A stretch of 64,000 bases of DNA from Gammaproteobacteria bacterium (GTDB taxonomy: Bacteria; Pseudomonadota; Gammaproteobacteria; Burkholderiales; Rhodocyclaceae). This document shows, piece by piece, positions 52,588 through 62,793 of the stretch (position 1 is the first letter of the stretch; every line of letters begins with the position of its first letter). A program made the position numbers and the translations under genes. The DNA is taken from positions 1 through 64,000 of the forward strand of contig JAHJHI010000002.1 of assembly GCA_018824085.1 (NCBI GenBank), read 5' to 3'. Below the pieces are notes generated by a model. That model made no database searches, was not told the origin of the DNA, and was given only the letters and a program-made list of their open reading frames with translations.

Positions 52588-52914
52588 GTGTTCATTTCCC
52601 CTGCCTACGCGCAAGCCGCCGGCGCTTCAGACCCGACCGGCGGCCTGATGGGCCTGCTGCCCATCATCCTGATGTTCGTCGTGCTCTGGTTCCTGATGAT
52701 CCGCCCGCAGATGAAGCGCGCGAAGGAACACAAGGCCATGGTCGAAGCACTGGCCAAGGGTGACGAGGTCGTGACGCAGGGCGGCATGGCCGGGCGCATC
52801 ACCAAGGTCGGCGACACCTTCATCACGATTGAATTCGCACCCAATGTCGAGGTCGCAGTGCAGCGCCAGGCCGTCGGCACCGTGTTGCCCAAGGGCACGC
52901 TGAAGGCCCTGTAA
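52588..52914 (+). CDS. yajC: preprotein translocase subunit YajC
   Basis: This 108-aa inner-membrane protein has one N-terminal helix (LLPIILMFVVLWFLMIRP), a basic stretch and the cytoplasmic KGDEVVTQGGMAGRITKV segment typical of YajC. It associates with SecD and SecF, encoded next, to aid protein export. AACCGGAGATCACC lies before the start as ribosome binding site (GGAG). Confidence 0.96.
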   Translation: MFISPAYAQAAGASDPTGGLMGLLPIILMFVVLWFLMIRPQMKRAKEHKAMVEALAKGDEVVTQGGMAGRITKVGDTFITIEFAPNVEVAVQRQAVGTVLPKGTLKAL

Positions 52915-52978
52915 GCACCCCCGACCCGACCGGCGGCCCAGTCCGCCGGTTTTTTCTTCCCTACTTCCCGCCTTCGCA

Positions 52979-54829
52979 ATGAACCGCTACCCGCTCTGGA
53001 AAAACGCGCTGGTGATCGTCGCGCTGCTGCTCGGGCTGATCTTCACGCTGCCCAACTTCTACGGCGAAGCGCCGGCCGTTCAGGTCTCCACCGCGCGCAC
53101 TGGCGTCACCATCGACGCCGAACTCATGTCCCGGGTCGAAGCCGCGCTGCAACAGGCCGCCATTCCCCACACCGGACTGACGCTGGACCCGACCGGCGTG
53201 CGCGTGCGTCTCGCCGACCCCGACACCCAGTTGAAGACGCGCGACCTGCTCGAAAAGACGCTGAATCCCGACCAGGCAGACACGCAGTACGTCGTCGCGC
53301 TCAACCTGCTGTCGAAATCTCCGGACTGGTTGCGCTCGCTTGGCGCGCAGCCGATGTATCTGGGTCTCGATCTGCGTGGCGGCGTGCACTTCCTGCTGCA
53401 GGTGGACATGGCGGGTGCGCTGAGCAAGCGCATCGACTCCATGGCATCCGACCTGCGCACGCAGCTGCGCGAGAAAGACATCCGCCACGGCGGCATCGAA
53501 CGCGAGGGCGACACGATCGCGCTGCGCTTCCGTGACGCCGCCGGCCGCGACGCGGCGCGCACCGCCGCCGAGACCGCACTGCCCGACGTGACCTGGCTGC
53601 CGCGCCAATCCGGCGCCGACTTCCTGCTGACCGGAACGATGAAGGAGATCGCGGTCAAGGAACTGCGCGAATCGGCCATCAAGCAGAACATCCTGACCCT
53701 GCAGAAGCGGGTGAACGAGCTGGGCGTGGCCGAGCCGGTGATCCAGCAACAGGGCGCCGACCGCATCGTCGTGCAGCTGCCCGGCGTGCAGGACGTGGCC
53801 AAGGCCAAGGACCTGATCGGTCGCACCGCGACGCTGGAAGTGCGTCTGGTCGACCAGGAAGCGATGATCAGCGGCAACATGGACGGCCGCGAGGTCTATC
53901 CGGAGCGCGCGCGCAACGGCGTCGTCACGCAGATCCCCGTGCACAAGCAGGTCATCCTCACCGGCGAACGCTTTGAAACAGCCCAGGCCTCGTTCGACGA
54001 CAACCAGCGGGCTGCCGTCGCCGTGAAGCTCGACGCCACCGGCGGGCGCATCATGCGCACCGTCACGCGCGAGAACCTGAAGAAGATGATGGCCATCCTG
54101 CTGTTCGAGAAAGGCCGTGGCGAAGCCATCTCGGTCGCCACCATCCAGGGCGAATTCGGCGACCGCTTCCAGATCACCGGACAGTTCAGCCCGCAGGAAA
54201 CGAATACGCTGGCCATCCTGATCCGCTCCGGTGCGCTCGCAGCGCCGATGGAAATCATCGAAGAGCGCGTGATCGGCCCGTCGCTCGGCGCAGAGAACAT
54301 CGCGAAGGGCTTTGACTCCACGCTGTGGGGCTTTGTCGCCATCGCCGTGTTCATGGTGGTCTACTACATGGTGTTCGGCTTCGTCTCGACCGCCGCGCTG
54401 GCCGCCAACCTGCTGTTCCTGATCGCGCTGCTGTCCTGGCTGCAGGCCACGCTGACACTGCCCGGCATCGCCGCCATCGCGCTGACACTGGGCATGGCCA
54501 TCGACGCGAACGTGCTGATCAACGAACGCATCCGCGAGGAACTGCGCAATGGCGTCACGCCGCAGGCGGCCATCTCCGCCGGCTACGACCGCGCCTGGGC
54601 AACCATTCTCGACTCCAACGTGACCACGCTGATCGCCGGGCTCGCGCTGCTGATCTTCGGCTCCGGGCCGGTACGCGGTTTTGCGGTCGTGCATTGCCTG
54701 GGCATCCTGACATCGATGTTCAGTGCGGTGGTCGTGTCACGCGCATTCGTCAACGTCATCTACGGCCGCGCACGCAAACTCGAGAAGGTGTCCATCGGCA
54801 CCGTCTGGAAACCGGGCGCCGACGCCTGA
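52979..54829 (+). CDS. secD: protein translocase subunit SecD
   Basis: This 616-aa protein has an N-terminal membrane helix, a large periplasmic domain with the LGLDLRGGVHFLLQVD motif, and five C-terminal helices with the ALTLGMAIDANVLINERIREEL motif of the RND superfamily. With SecF it uses the proton gradient to pull exported proteins through SecYEG. It is transcribed 64 bases after yajC and 27 before secF. Confidence 0.97.
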   Translation: MNRYPLWKNALVIVALLLGLIFTLPNFYGEAPAVQVSTARTGVTIDAELMSRVEAALQQAAIPHTGLTLDPTGVRVRLADPDTQLKTRDLLEKTLNPDQADTQYVVALNLLSKSPDWLRSLGAQPMYLGLDLRGGVHFLLQVDMAGALSKRIDSMASDLRTQLREKDIRHGGIEREGDTIALRFRDAAGRDAARTAAETALPDVTWLPRQSGADFLLTGTMKEIAVKELRESAIKQNILTLQKRVNELGVAEPVIQQQGADRIVVQLPGVQDVAKAKDLIGRTATLEVRLVDQEAMISGNMDGREVYPERARNGVVTQIPVHKQVILTGERFETAQASFDDNQRAAVAVKLDATGGRIMRTVTRENLKKMMAILLFEKGRGEAISVATIQGEFGDRFQITGQFSPQETNTLAILIRSGALAAPMEIIEERVIGPSLGAENIAKGFDSTLWGFVAIAVFMVVYYMVFGFVSTAALAANLLFLIALLSWLQATLTLPGIAAIALTLGMAIDANVLINERIREELRNGVTPQAAISAGYDRAWATILDSNVTTLIAGLALLIFGSGPVRGFAVVHCLGILTSMFSAVVVSRAFVNVIYGRARKLEKVSIGTVWKPGADA

Positions 54830-54856
54830 TCCGCTCACAAGGGACTCTGTACAGAC

Positions 54857-55795
54857 ATGGAATTCTTCCGCATCCGGCGCGACATCCCGTTCATGCGCCA
54901 CGCGCTGGTGTTCAACATCATCTCGCTCGTTACCTTCGTGCTCGCGGTGTTCTTCCTCGCCACGCGCGGCCTGCACCTGTCGGTGGAATTCACCGGCGGC
55001 ACGCTGATGGAAGTGAGCTACAGCGAAGCGCCCGACCTCCAGAAAGTGCGTCAGGCTCTCAATGAAAGCGGTTTCAGCGACCCGCAGGTGCAGAAGTTCG
55101 GCACCGCACGCGACGTGCTGATACGCCTGCCGCTGGTCAAGGACTCGGACTCCGCAAAAGTGAGCAAGCAGGTCATGGCCACACTGGCTTCGGTCAGCGA
55201 CGCCACGCCCGAACTGCGCCGCGTGGAGTACGTCGGGCCGCAGGTCGGCAAGGAACTGGCGGCCGACGGATCGCTGGCGCTGATGGTGGTGATCGCCGGC
55301 ATCGTGCTCTACCTGTGGATGCGTTTCGAGTGGCGCTACGCCGTCGCGGCCATCATCGCCAATCTTCACGACGTCGTCATCATCCTTGGCTGCTTCGCCG
55401 CCTTCCAGTGGGAGTTCTCGCTGCCCGTTCTGGCCGCCGTGCTGGCCGTGCTGGGCTACTCGGTGAATGAATCCGTGGTCGTGTTCGACCGTGTGCGCGA
55501 AGTCTTCCGCAACGCACGCAAGCGCACGCTCACCGTGCCGCAGGTGCTGGACCACGCGATCACCGGCACGATCTCGCGCACCATCATCACGCACGGCTCG
55601 ACGCAGATGATGGTGCTGTCCATGCTGCTGTTCGGCGGCGAGGCGCTGCACTACTTCGCGGTCGCGCTGACCATCGGCATCTGCTTCGGCATCTATTCGT
55701 CGGTACTGGTCGCCAGCCCGCTGGCCATGTGGCTCGGAGTCAAGCGCGAACAGCTCATCAAGCCGCCCAAGCAGAAGCAGGAAGCGGTCGTCTGA
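54857..55795 (+). CDS. secF: protein translocase subunit SecF
   Basis: This 312-aa partner of SecD begins MEFFRIRRDIPFMRHALVFN, has the SVEFTGGTLMEV periplasmic motif and the C-terminal GYSVNESVVVFDRVREVFR membrane motif. Six helices are predicted by hydrophobicity. A strong terminator follows 16 bases after the stop, closing the tgt-yajC-secD-secF unit. Confidence 0.97.
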   Translation: MEFFRIRRDIPFMRHALVFNIISLVTFVLAVFFLATRGLHLSVEFTGGTLMEVSYSEAPDLQKVRQALNESGFSDPQVQKFGTARDVLIRLPLVKDSDSAKVSKQVMATLASVSDATPELRRVEYVGPQVGKELAADGSLALMVVIAGIVLYLWMRFEWRYAVAAIIANLHDVVIILGCFAAFQWEFSLPVLAAVLAVLGYSVNESVVVFDRVREVFRNARKRTLTVPQVLDHAITGTISRTIITHGSTQMMVLSMLLFGGEALHYFAVALTIGICFGIYSSVLVASPLAMWLGVKREQLIKPPKQKQEAVV

Positions 55796-55811
55796 GTCAG
55801 CCCTCCCCAAT

Positions 55812-55839
55812 AAAAAACCCGGCCGATGCCGGGTTTTTT
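55812..55839. terminator. terminator after secF
   Basis: The 12-base arms AAAAAACCCGGC (55812-55823) and GCCGGGTTTTTT (55828-55839) form a perfect hairpin around CGAT with A and T runs on each side. Confidence 0.92.
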
Positions 55840-55904
55840 ATTGGGTGCCTCGGAAGTGCATCGCGGCCGGGCGATTCAAACGCGGACTGGTCGCGCCGCT
55901 TTCC

Positions 55905-56030
55905 TCAAGTCACTCGTGGTCCGAAGAAACGGGGCAGCTCAGCCCGCTCACGCACCTCAAGGGAGAACTTCTTTGACTTGTTCATGGCTCCGTCAAGAGT
56001 TGGAGCCTCCGCAAAACCCGGGGCAGTTCA
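55905..56030 (-). pseudogene. IS3-type orfA and left-end remnant
   Basis: Read leftward, a terminal-repeat-like TGAACTGCCCCGGG begins at 56030, followed 45 bases later by ATG 55985 and MNKSKKFSLEVRERA, the opening of IS3-type orfA proteins. After 15 residues the frame runs into foreign sequence starting TGAGCTGCCCCG (end at 55941), which itself looks like a second IS3-type left end in the same orientation. The frame stops at 55905. This is a broken scar from two insertions and cannot encode a working transposase. Confidence 0.65.
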
Positions 56031-56066
56031 TTCCTCCGGTTTCACGGAGTGCGGCATCCGGCCTGA

Positions 56067-56260
56067 ATGGAGCGGGGGATCGAGGCGTTCTTGTCGTGGC
56101 TGGCGACGCCGCACACGCTGCGGCATTCGTTCGCTTCTGCGCGGCCACTGGCGGGCCATGACCTCCGGAGGATGCAGGATCTGCTCGGCCACGCCGAGCA
56201 AGCACCATCGTGATCTGCACCGACGGCCCTCTGCCGGGGTGGGCGCAGTCCTGCTGTGAG
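56067..56260 (+). pseudogene. tyrosine recombinase remnant, integron-integrase-like
   Basis: From 56067 one frame reads [13 protein letters not shown], then directly [11 protein letters not shown]...[15 protein letters not shown] and a stop at about 56211. The first part resembles the N-terminal core-binding domain and the second the C-terminal catalytic domain (HxLRH, LLGH) of XerC/IntI-like recombinases, so the middle has been lost. The end continues in other frames with traces of the last motif, but the catalytic Tyr codon is not intact. It is a degraded, non-functional gene. Confidence 0.6.
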
Positions 56261-56398
56261 ACGCGAAACGGCTTCGCGAATCCGGGCCGGTGAGCTGCAG
56301 TTGCGCAGACGGGCGACCGGCGGGGATTGCCGCCGCTGACGCCCGGCCGGGTGAGGCCGGACGCTGATCCAGCGCGCATCACCCGGCCTTCGAACGGC

Positions 56399-56719
56399 TC
56401 AGGGCTGGGCAAACACCTGCTTCACCCGCAGCGTCTTCTGCTCGTCTATCAGGCCGATCAGCCTGTCGATGTTCGGATGCTTGCCCGGGTTGGCACGCGC
56501 ATCGTCGGTGTGTTCGCCATACAGCTCCAGCCCTTGCTGCGCGGCGTCCGGAGAAATCGTGCCGTGCAGCTGCGCCAGATGGTTATAGACGGCGAGTGAA
56601 CCGGCCTGTCCCGGCTTGTTCTCGATGACCGCCACTTCCTCGCCCGACGCGTCCAGCAGTTGCAGCGCGGCGAGATGGGAAATGCCGGGAAGCTTCTTGA
56701 GGGTGTCTGCAAAACTCAT
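56399..56719 (-). CDS. DUF2322-like small protein
   Basis: This 106-aa soluble protein (MSFADTLKKLPGISHL, GSLAVYNHLAQLHGTISPDA, KHPNIDRLIGLIDE) resembles the DUF2322 family as I remember it. It has no signal or membrane helix, and its role is unknown. It lies nine bases downstream of purB on the same strand and is probably co-transcribed with it. Confidence 0.7.
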   Translation of the reverse strand: MSFADTLKKLPGISHLAALQLLDASGEEVAVIENKPGQAGSLAVYNHLAQLHGTISPDAAQQGLELYGEHTDDARANPGKHPNIDRLIGLIDEQKTLRVKQVFAQP

Positions 56720-56728
56720 GATGCGCCC

Positions 56729-58198
<1,470 letters not shown>

Positions 58199-58275
58199 TC
58201 ATGCCGCCCGTGCAACGCGGCACGAATTTTATCATGCGGCCCGGCCCGGCCGGTCGGGGCGCCGGAGGCGGGGGC

Positions 58276-58281
58276 TATAAT
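58276..58281 (+). promoter_or_regulatory. -10 element of the GST-like gene
   Basis: A consensus TATAAT lies 26 bases before the start codon at 58308, implying a short leader. No clear -35 is visible in the GC-rich sequence before it. Confidence 0.55.
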
Positions 58282-58307
58282 CGCGCCGTCTTCAATCGGT
58301 GCCCACC

Positions 58308-58916
58308 ATGAAACTCGTCGGTTCCACCACCAGTCCCTTTGTGCGCAAGACGCGTGTCGTGCTTGCGGAAAAGAAGATCGAGTGCGAACTCGTTCTTGAT
58401 TCGCCCTGGCTCGAAGACTCCGGCGTTCCAGATCTGAATCCGCTGGGCAAGATTCCGGTACTCGTGCTCGATGACGACACGCGCCTGTTCGACTCGCGCG
58501 TCATCGTCGAATACCTGGACGGCGTCGCTCCCAACAACAAGCTGCTGCCGTCCACGGCGCGCGAGCGTGCCGTCGTCAAGCGCTGGGAGGCATTGGCCGA
58601 CGGCGTGACCGACGCGGCCGTCGTCATCGTGCTCGAAGCGCGCCGCGCGCCGGCCGAACAGAGCGCCGCCTGGGTGACCCGCCACCGCAGCAAGATCATT
58701 CGCGCACTCGCCACGATGTCGAACGACCTTGGCGAGAACGCCTGGTGTCACGGCAACGGCATTTCGCTGGCCGACGTCGCCGTCGGCTGCGCGCTCGGTT
58801 ATCTCGATTTCCGCATGGCGGACATCGACTGGCGCGCCGACCACCCCAACCTTCAGCAGCTGTTCGACAAGCTGATGTTGCGGCCGTCGCTCGCCGACAC
58901 GGTGCCGCACGAGTAA
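58308..58916 (+). CDS. glutathione S-transferase family protein
   Basis: This 202-aa protein has an N-terminal thioredoxin-like domain (MKLVGSTTSPFVRKTRVVLAEKKIE, LNPLGKIPVLVLDDDTRLFDSRVIVEYLD) with the Ser/SPF active-site region and the cis-Pro and ES/DS glutathione-binding features, followed by an all-helical C-terminal domain (NGISLADVAVGCALGYLDF). Its substrate is unknown. I start at ATG 58308; an ATG three codons earlier is possible. Confidence 0.9.
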   Translation: MKLVGSTTSPFVRKTRVVLAEKKIECELVLDSPWLEDSGVPDLNPLGKIPVLVLDDDTRLFDSRVIVEYLDGVAPNNKLLPSTARERAVVKRWEALADGVTDAAVVIVLEARRAPAEQSAAWVTRHRSKIIRALATMSNDLGENAWCHGNGISLADVAVGCALGYLDFRMADIDWRADHPNLQQLFDKLMLRPSLADTVPHE

Positions 58917-58935
58917 ACGTGCCGCACCGCAGGCG

Positions 58936-60066
58936 TCAGCCGGCGCTCGATGCGCCGGTGATGATGCCGCCGCCCAGGCACACCTTGCTCTCATAGACGA
59001 CGACGCTCTGGCCGGGCGTCACCGCCCACTGCGCCTCGGCGAACGCGATGTCGCAGCGCGCGTCGTCCACCACGTCGATGCTGCACGGCGCGTCCGCCTG
59101 GCGGTAGCGCGTCTTGGCCGCGTACACCCAGTGCACATGCGGCTTGTCGCCCGACACCCAGGACAGGTCGCTTGCCACCAGACGGTCGCTCAGCAGCGCC
59201 GGATGATCGTGCCCGCGCGCCACGTACAGCACGTTGCGCGCCATGTCCTTGCGCGCCGCGTACCAGGCCTCGTGTTCGCCGCCCTCGTCCGCCATGCCCT
59301 TGAGGCCGCCGATGCGCAGGCCCTTGCGCTGGCCTATCGTGTGATACATGAGCCCGTCGTGCTGGCCCAGCACGCGCTCACTGTCGATGTCGCGGATGTC
59401 GCCCGGCGTCACCGGCAGATAGCGCTGCAGGAATTCGCGGAACGGGCGCTCGCCGACGAAGCAGATGCCGGTCGAGTCCTTCTTCGCGTGATTGGCCAGC
59501 CCGGCCTCCTCTGCGATGCGGCGCACCTCGCGCTTCGTGAGGTGACCGACCGGAAACAGCGTGCGTGAAAGCTGCGCCTGATTCAGCCGGTGCAGGAAGT
59601 AGCTCTGGTCCTTGGCGCCGTCCTCGCCCTTGAGCAGCTGTACGCGCCCCTGGAATTCGCGCACCTGCGCATAGTGTCCGGTGGCGATGCGGTTGGCGCC
59701 CAGCTCGACTGCGTGGTCGAGGAAGGCGCTGAACTTGATCTCGGCATTGCACAGCACGTCCGGATTGGGCGTGCGCCCGGCCTGGTATTCGCGCAGGAAG
59801 CTGGCGAACACCCGCTCCTTGTACTCGGCGGAGAAATTCACCACCTCCAGATCCATGCCGACCACGTCCGCCGCGGACACGGCATCGATCAGGTCCTGGC
59901 GGGTCGAGCAGTATTCGTCGGTGTCGTCGTCTTCCCAGTTCTTCATGAACAGGCCGACGACGTGATAGCCGGCCCGCTTGAGCAACAGCGCGGACACCGA
60001 CGAATCGACCCCGCCCGACATGCCCACCACCACGGTTTCGCCGTGTCCGACCTGCGCTTCAGTCAT
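58936..60066 (-). CDS. mnmA: tRNA-specific 2-thiouridylase
   Basis: This 376-aa enzyme thiolates U34 in tRNA for Lys, Glu and Gln. It shows the PP-loop [18 protein letters not shown], the catalytic cysteines in [12 protein letters not shown] and [12 protein letters not shown], and the C-terminal barrel. I start at ATG 60066, which overlaps the upstream gene's stop by eight bases (ATGACTGA); an ATG at 60081 is less likely. It is the last gene of the nudJ-secreted protein-mnmA unit. Confidence 0.95.
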   Translation of the reverse strand: MTEAQVGHGETVVVGMSGGVDSSVSALLLKRAGYHVVGLFMKNWEDDDTDEYCSTRQDLIDAVSAADVVGMDLEVVNFSAEYKERVFASFLREYQAGRTPNPDVLCNAEIKFSAFLDHAVELGANRIATGHYAQVREFQGRVQLLKGEDGAKDQSYFLHRLNQAQLSRTLFPVGHLTKREVRRIAEEAGLANHAKKDSTGICFVGERPFREFLQRYLPVTPGDIRDIDSERVLGQHDGLMYHTIGQRKGLRIGGLKGMADEGGEHEAWYAARKDMARNVLYVARGHDHPALLSDRLVASDLSWVSGDKPHVHWVYAAKTRYRQADAPCSIDVVDDARCDIAFAEAQWAVTPGQSVVVYESKVCLGGGIITGASSAG

Positions 60067-60643
60067 CCGGGTAGCCCCCACTTTTCCATCTGTCCATTTC
60101 CATCACGACCGCCGGTTCGGCATGGTCGCGAAACCAGGTATCGACCGCGTACTGCCGGCCGTCGTGCACGTCCTCGATCACGGCGCTGAAGTGCTGCATG
60201 ATGAGCCAGCTGCGGCGGCGCGCGATATCCAGCAGGCGGTGATGGTGCAGCGCGCCCGCTGCCTGCAGCCGTTCCAGCATCGCATTCGTCGTGTGCGCAT
60301 GATCGATGCAGTCCATGCGGCCATAAGCGCCATCGTCCAGGTAGTCACCGGCGCGGTCCACGCCGATCGGCGACTGTTCCCCGGCCCAGCGGTACATGCG
60401 CGCGATCACGTAGGACAGCTGTTCGCGTTCGGTCGCCGCGTCGGTTGCCTGCGCCAGTTCGGTTCGCAGCGAACGCATCTGCGCTGCGCTGAAATGGATG
60501 GTCCGCCTCGTCAGGCAGCTGTAGTTGAAGCACAGCTCGAATTCCGCAGCGGCGTCCTGCTCGCCCGCGCCGTCCGGTCCGGCCGCTGCGCACGCACCAG
60601 CCACCGCGACGCACAGCGCCGCGAGCACTCTTGCGAAGCGCAT
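60059..60643 (-). CDS. exported protein of unknown function
   Basis: This 194-aa protein has a signal peptide ([18 protein letters not shown]) and a mature region with several cysteines ([28 protein letters not shown]) and an HAH/DTWFRDH-like segment suggesting a metal or catalytic site. The fold is not recognised. It begins one base inside the nudJ stop (TGATG) and runs into mnmA. The position between two tRNA- and nucleotide-related genes may be historical only. Confidence 0.78.
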   Translation of the reverse strand: MRFARVLAALCVAVAGACAAAGPDGAGEQDAAAEFELCFNYSCLTRRTIHFSAAQMRSLRTELAQATDAATEREQLSYVIARMYRWAGEQSPIGVDRAGDYLDDGAYGRMDCIDHAHTTNAMLERLQAAGALHHHRLLDIARRRSWLIMQHFSAVIEDVHDGRQYAVDTWFRDHAEPAVVMEMDRWKSGGYPDD

Positions 60644-61098
60644 CAGCCGTAGTGCCGGATGACGGACAGCGGCAGGCGCACGCCGGCCAGCCAGTCCTGC
60701 ACGCAGGCCCACACCAGCGGGCTGCGATGGCGCGCGCGACTGGCTTCGATCTCGTCCGGGCGCATCCACAGTGCGCGGACGATGCCGTCGTCGAGCGAGC
60801 GGCCCGCCACCTGTTCGCCGCTGTCACCGGAGAAGGCGAACCGCAGATACGTCACCTCGCCATCCGGGCGGCGCCACTGATAGATGCCGACCAGCTCGCG
60901 CGGCCCGAACGGGTGGGCGGTTTCCTCCATCGCCTCGCGCGCGCACGCATCCACCAGCGACTCGCCCTCCTCCAGATGACCCGCGGGCTGGTTCAGCATC
61001 AAGCCGCCGGACGTTTCTTCCTCCACCATGAGAAAGCGGCCGCGATCCTCCATCAGCGCGGCCACCGTCACATTGGGTTTCCATATGCGTTCGCTCAT
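60643..61098 (-). CDS. nudJ: Nudix hydrolase, NudJ-like
   Basis: This 151-aa enzyme has the Nudix box GHLEEGESLVDACAREAMEETA (about residues 40-61) with the REUXEE core. Members hydrolyse nucleoside di- or triphosphates or thiamine-precursor pyrophosphates. It heads a unit ending with mnmA, the same linkage seen for nudJ and mnmA in E. coli, which supports NudJ. Substrate specificity is by analogy. Confidence 0.86.
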   Translation of the reverse strand: MSERIWKPNVTVAALMEDRGRFLMVEEETSGGLMLNQPAGHLEEGESLVDACAREAMEETAHPFGPRELVGIYQWRRPDGEVTYLRFAFSGDSGEQVAGRSLDDGIVRALWMRPDEIEASRARHRSPLVWACVQDWLAGVRLPLSVIRHYG

Positions 61099-61194
61099 GC
61101 AGCGATTTTAACGTGAGCGGAGCTTCCGGCCGTCGCCGCGCGCCCGGCTTCGGCTAAAATCGCCGGCTTACCGCAATCCTCTGGAGTTTTCCTC

Positions 61195-62115
61195 ATGTCG
61201 ATGGCCGACCGCGACGGTTTTATCTGGTACGACGGCAAGATGGTGCCCTGGCGCGAGGCCACCACGCACGTACTGACGCATTCGCTGCACTACGGTCTGG
61301 CTGTCTTCGAAGGCGTACGCGCCTACAACACGGAAATCGGCACCGCCATCTTCCGTCTGAAGGAACACACGGACCGCCTCTTCAATTCGGCCCACATCTA
61401 CATGATGAAGATGCCCTACACCCGCGAAGAGCTGATGGAAGCGCAGCTTGAAGTGGTGCGGGCCAACGCGCTCGAGTCCTGCTACATCCGCCCGATCGCC
61501 TTCTTCGGTTCGGAGAAGATGGGCATCTCGACGCGCGGCGCGTCGGTGCACGTGTCGATCGCCGCCTGGCCCTGGGGCGCCTATCTGGGCGAAGACGGCC
61601 TCAAGCGCGGCATCCGCGTGAAGACCTCGTCGTTCTCGCGCCACCACGTCAATGTGTCGATGTGCCGCGCGAAGTATTCCGGCACCTACGCCAACTCCAT
61701 CCTCGCCAACATGGAAGCGACCGAACTCGGTTACGACGAAGCGCTGCTGCTCGACGTTGACGGCTTCGTGGCCGAAGGTGCGGGCGAGAACCTGTTCGTG
61801 GTGAAGGACAACAAGATCTACGAACCGGAGATCGCCTCCGCGCTGGTCGGCATCACCCGCGCATCGGTCATCGAGATCGCCGCGGAACACGGTTACCAGG
61901 TCATCGCCAAGCGCCTCACGCGTGACGACATCTACACCGCCGACGAAGCCTTCTTCACCGGCACGGCGGCCGAGGTCACCCCGATCCGCGAACTCGACAA
62001 CCGCGTCATCGGCAGCGGTTCGCGCGGTCCGGTGACGGAAAAGATCCAGTCCCGCTTCTTCGACATCGTCAACGGCCGGGCACCGGAGTACCACCGCTGG
62101 CTGACCAAGATCTGA
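61195..62115 (+). CDS. ilvE: branched-chain amino acid aminotransferase
   Basis: This 306-aa PLP enzyme of fold type IV makes Leu, Ile and Val. It begins DGFIWYDGKMVPWREATTHV and has the HYGLAVFEGVRAY segment, the PLP lysine in CRAKYSGTYANS and the phosphate-binding region near VGITRASVIEIA and GTAAEVTPI. Length is typical of proteobacterial IlvE. It is followed by three genes on the same strand at short spacing. Confidence 0.95.
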   Translation: MSMADRDGFIWYDGKMVPWREATTHVLTHSLHYGLAVFEGVRAYNTEIGTAIFRLKEHTDRLFNSAHIYMMKMPYTREELMEAQLEVVRANALESCYIRPIAFFGSEKMGISTRGASVHVSIAAWPWGAYLGEDGLKRGIRVKTSSFSRHHVNVSMCRAKYSGTYANSILANMEATELGYDEALLLDVDGFVAEGAGENLFVVKDNKIYEPEIASALVGITRASVIEIAAEHGYQVIAKRLTRDDIYTADEAFFTGTAAEVTPIRELDNRVIGSGSRGPVTEKIQSRFFDIVNGRAPEYHRWLTKI

Positions 62116-62132
62116 GTTCGGAGCACACCACC

Positions 62133-62345
62133 ATGACCCAAGCAGGTAACGATTCCAGCCGCGACCAGGCGCGCGACATCGAAGTCAGTGCGAAAGACCT
62201 TCCGCTGCATTGCCCGCTGCCCGGCGCACCGCTGTGGGCACGCCACCCGCGTGTCTTCCTCGACGTGACGCACACCGGCCACGCCGCCTGTCCCTACTGC
62301 GGCACGCGCTACACCTTCAGCGGCCCGGCCCCGGCCGGCCACTGA
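62133..62345 (+). CDS. zf-CHCC zinc-finger protein
   Basis: This 70-aa protein has Cys and His residues in LHCPLPG, HPRVFLDVTHTGHAACPYCGTRYTF, matching the zf-CHCC family related to mitochondrial NDUFS6. It likely binds one zinc ion. Such proteins are often linked to iron-sulfur or respiratory functions in proteobacteria; the exact role is unknown. It starts 17 bases after ilvE. Confidence 0.88.
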   Translation: MTQAGNDSSRDQARDIEVSAKDLPLHCPLPGAPLWARHPRVFLDVTHTGHAACPYCGTRYTFSGPAPAGH

Positions 62346-62357
62346 GCCTGCACCGGG

Positions 62358-62789
62358 ATGGAAGCTCAGCGCAAGGCCTTCTTCGCAACGCCGCACGAAG
62401 CGGAAACCGCCTTCTACGAGGCGCGTGAGCGCGGCGACCTGGAAGGCATGATGGCCGTCTGGGGTGACGAGGACGACATCGTCTGCGTGCTCGCCGGCTG
62501 CGCGCGGGCGAGTGGCCACGAAGCGGTGCGCGAGGCATGGCGCCGCGCGTTCGCCGGCACGCGCGCGACCGTGCGCCCGCTCAACGCTCACATCATGCAG
62601 GGCGCCCTGCAGTCCATCCACAGCCAGCACGAACAGCACACCGTGGCCGGCGAGCGCCAGCCGCGCCCGCCGCTCATCGTCACCAACGTCTTTGTGCGCG
62701 GCCCGCTCGGCTGGCACATCGTGCTGCACCACGCATCCGCCGCGCCCTCGGTGACCGAGACGATCGACGCACCGAAGGTGCTGCACTGA
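62358..62789 (+). CDS. NTF2-like (SnoaL-type) protein
   Basis: This 143-aa protein has the cone-shaped NTF2-like pattern: a helical start (EAETAFYEARERGDLEGMMAVW), then GHEAVREAWRRAF, and several beta strands ending LGWHIVLHHAS. Many such proteins bind small ligands or stabilise partners, and a function cannot be given from sequence. It lies 12 bases after the zinc-finger gene and 4 before the YheT-like gene. Confidence 0.82.
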   Translation: MEAQRKAFFATPHEAETAFYEARERGDLEGMMAVWGDEDDIVCVLAGCARASGHEAVREAWRRAFAGTRATVRPLNAHIMQGALQSIHSQHEQHTVAGERQPRPPLIVTNVFVRGPLGWHIVLHHASAAPSVTETIDAPKVLH

Positions 62790-62793
62790 GGCC

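Noticed and set aside
52961..54694. 577-codon minus-strand frame antisense to secD
   Set aside because: SecD on the plus strand is complete; the antisense frame is an Arg/Gly/His-rich shadow.
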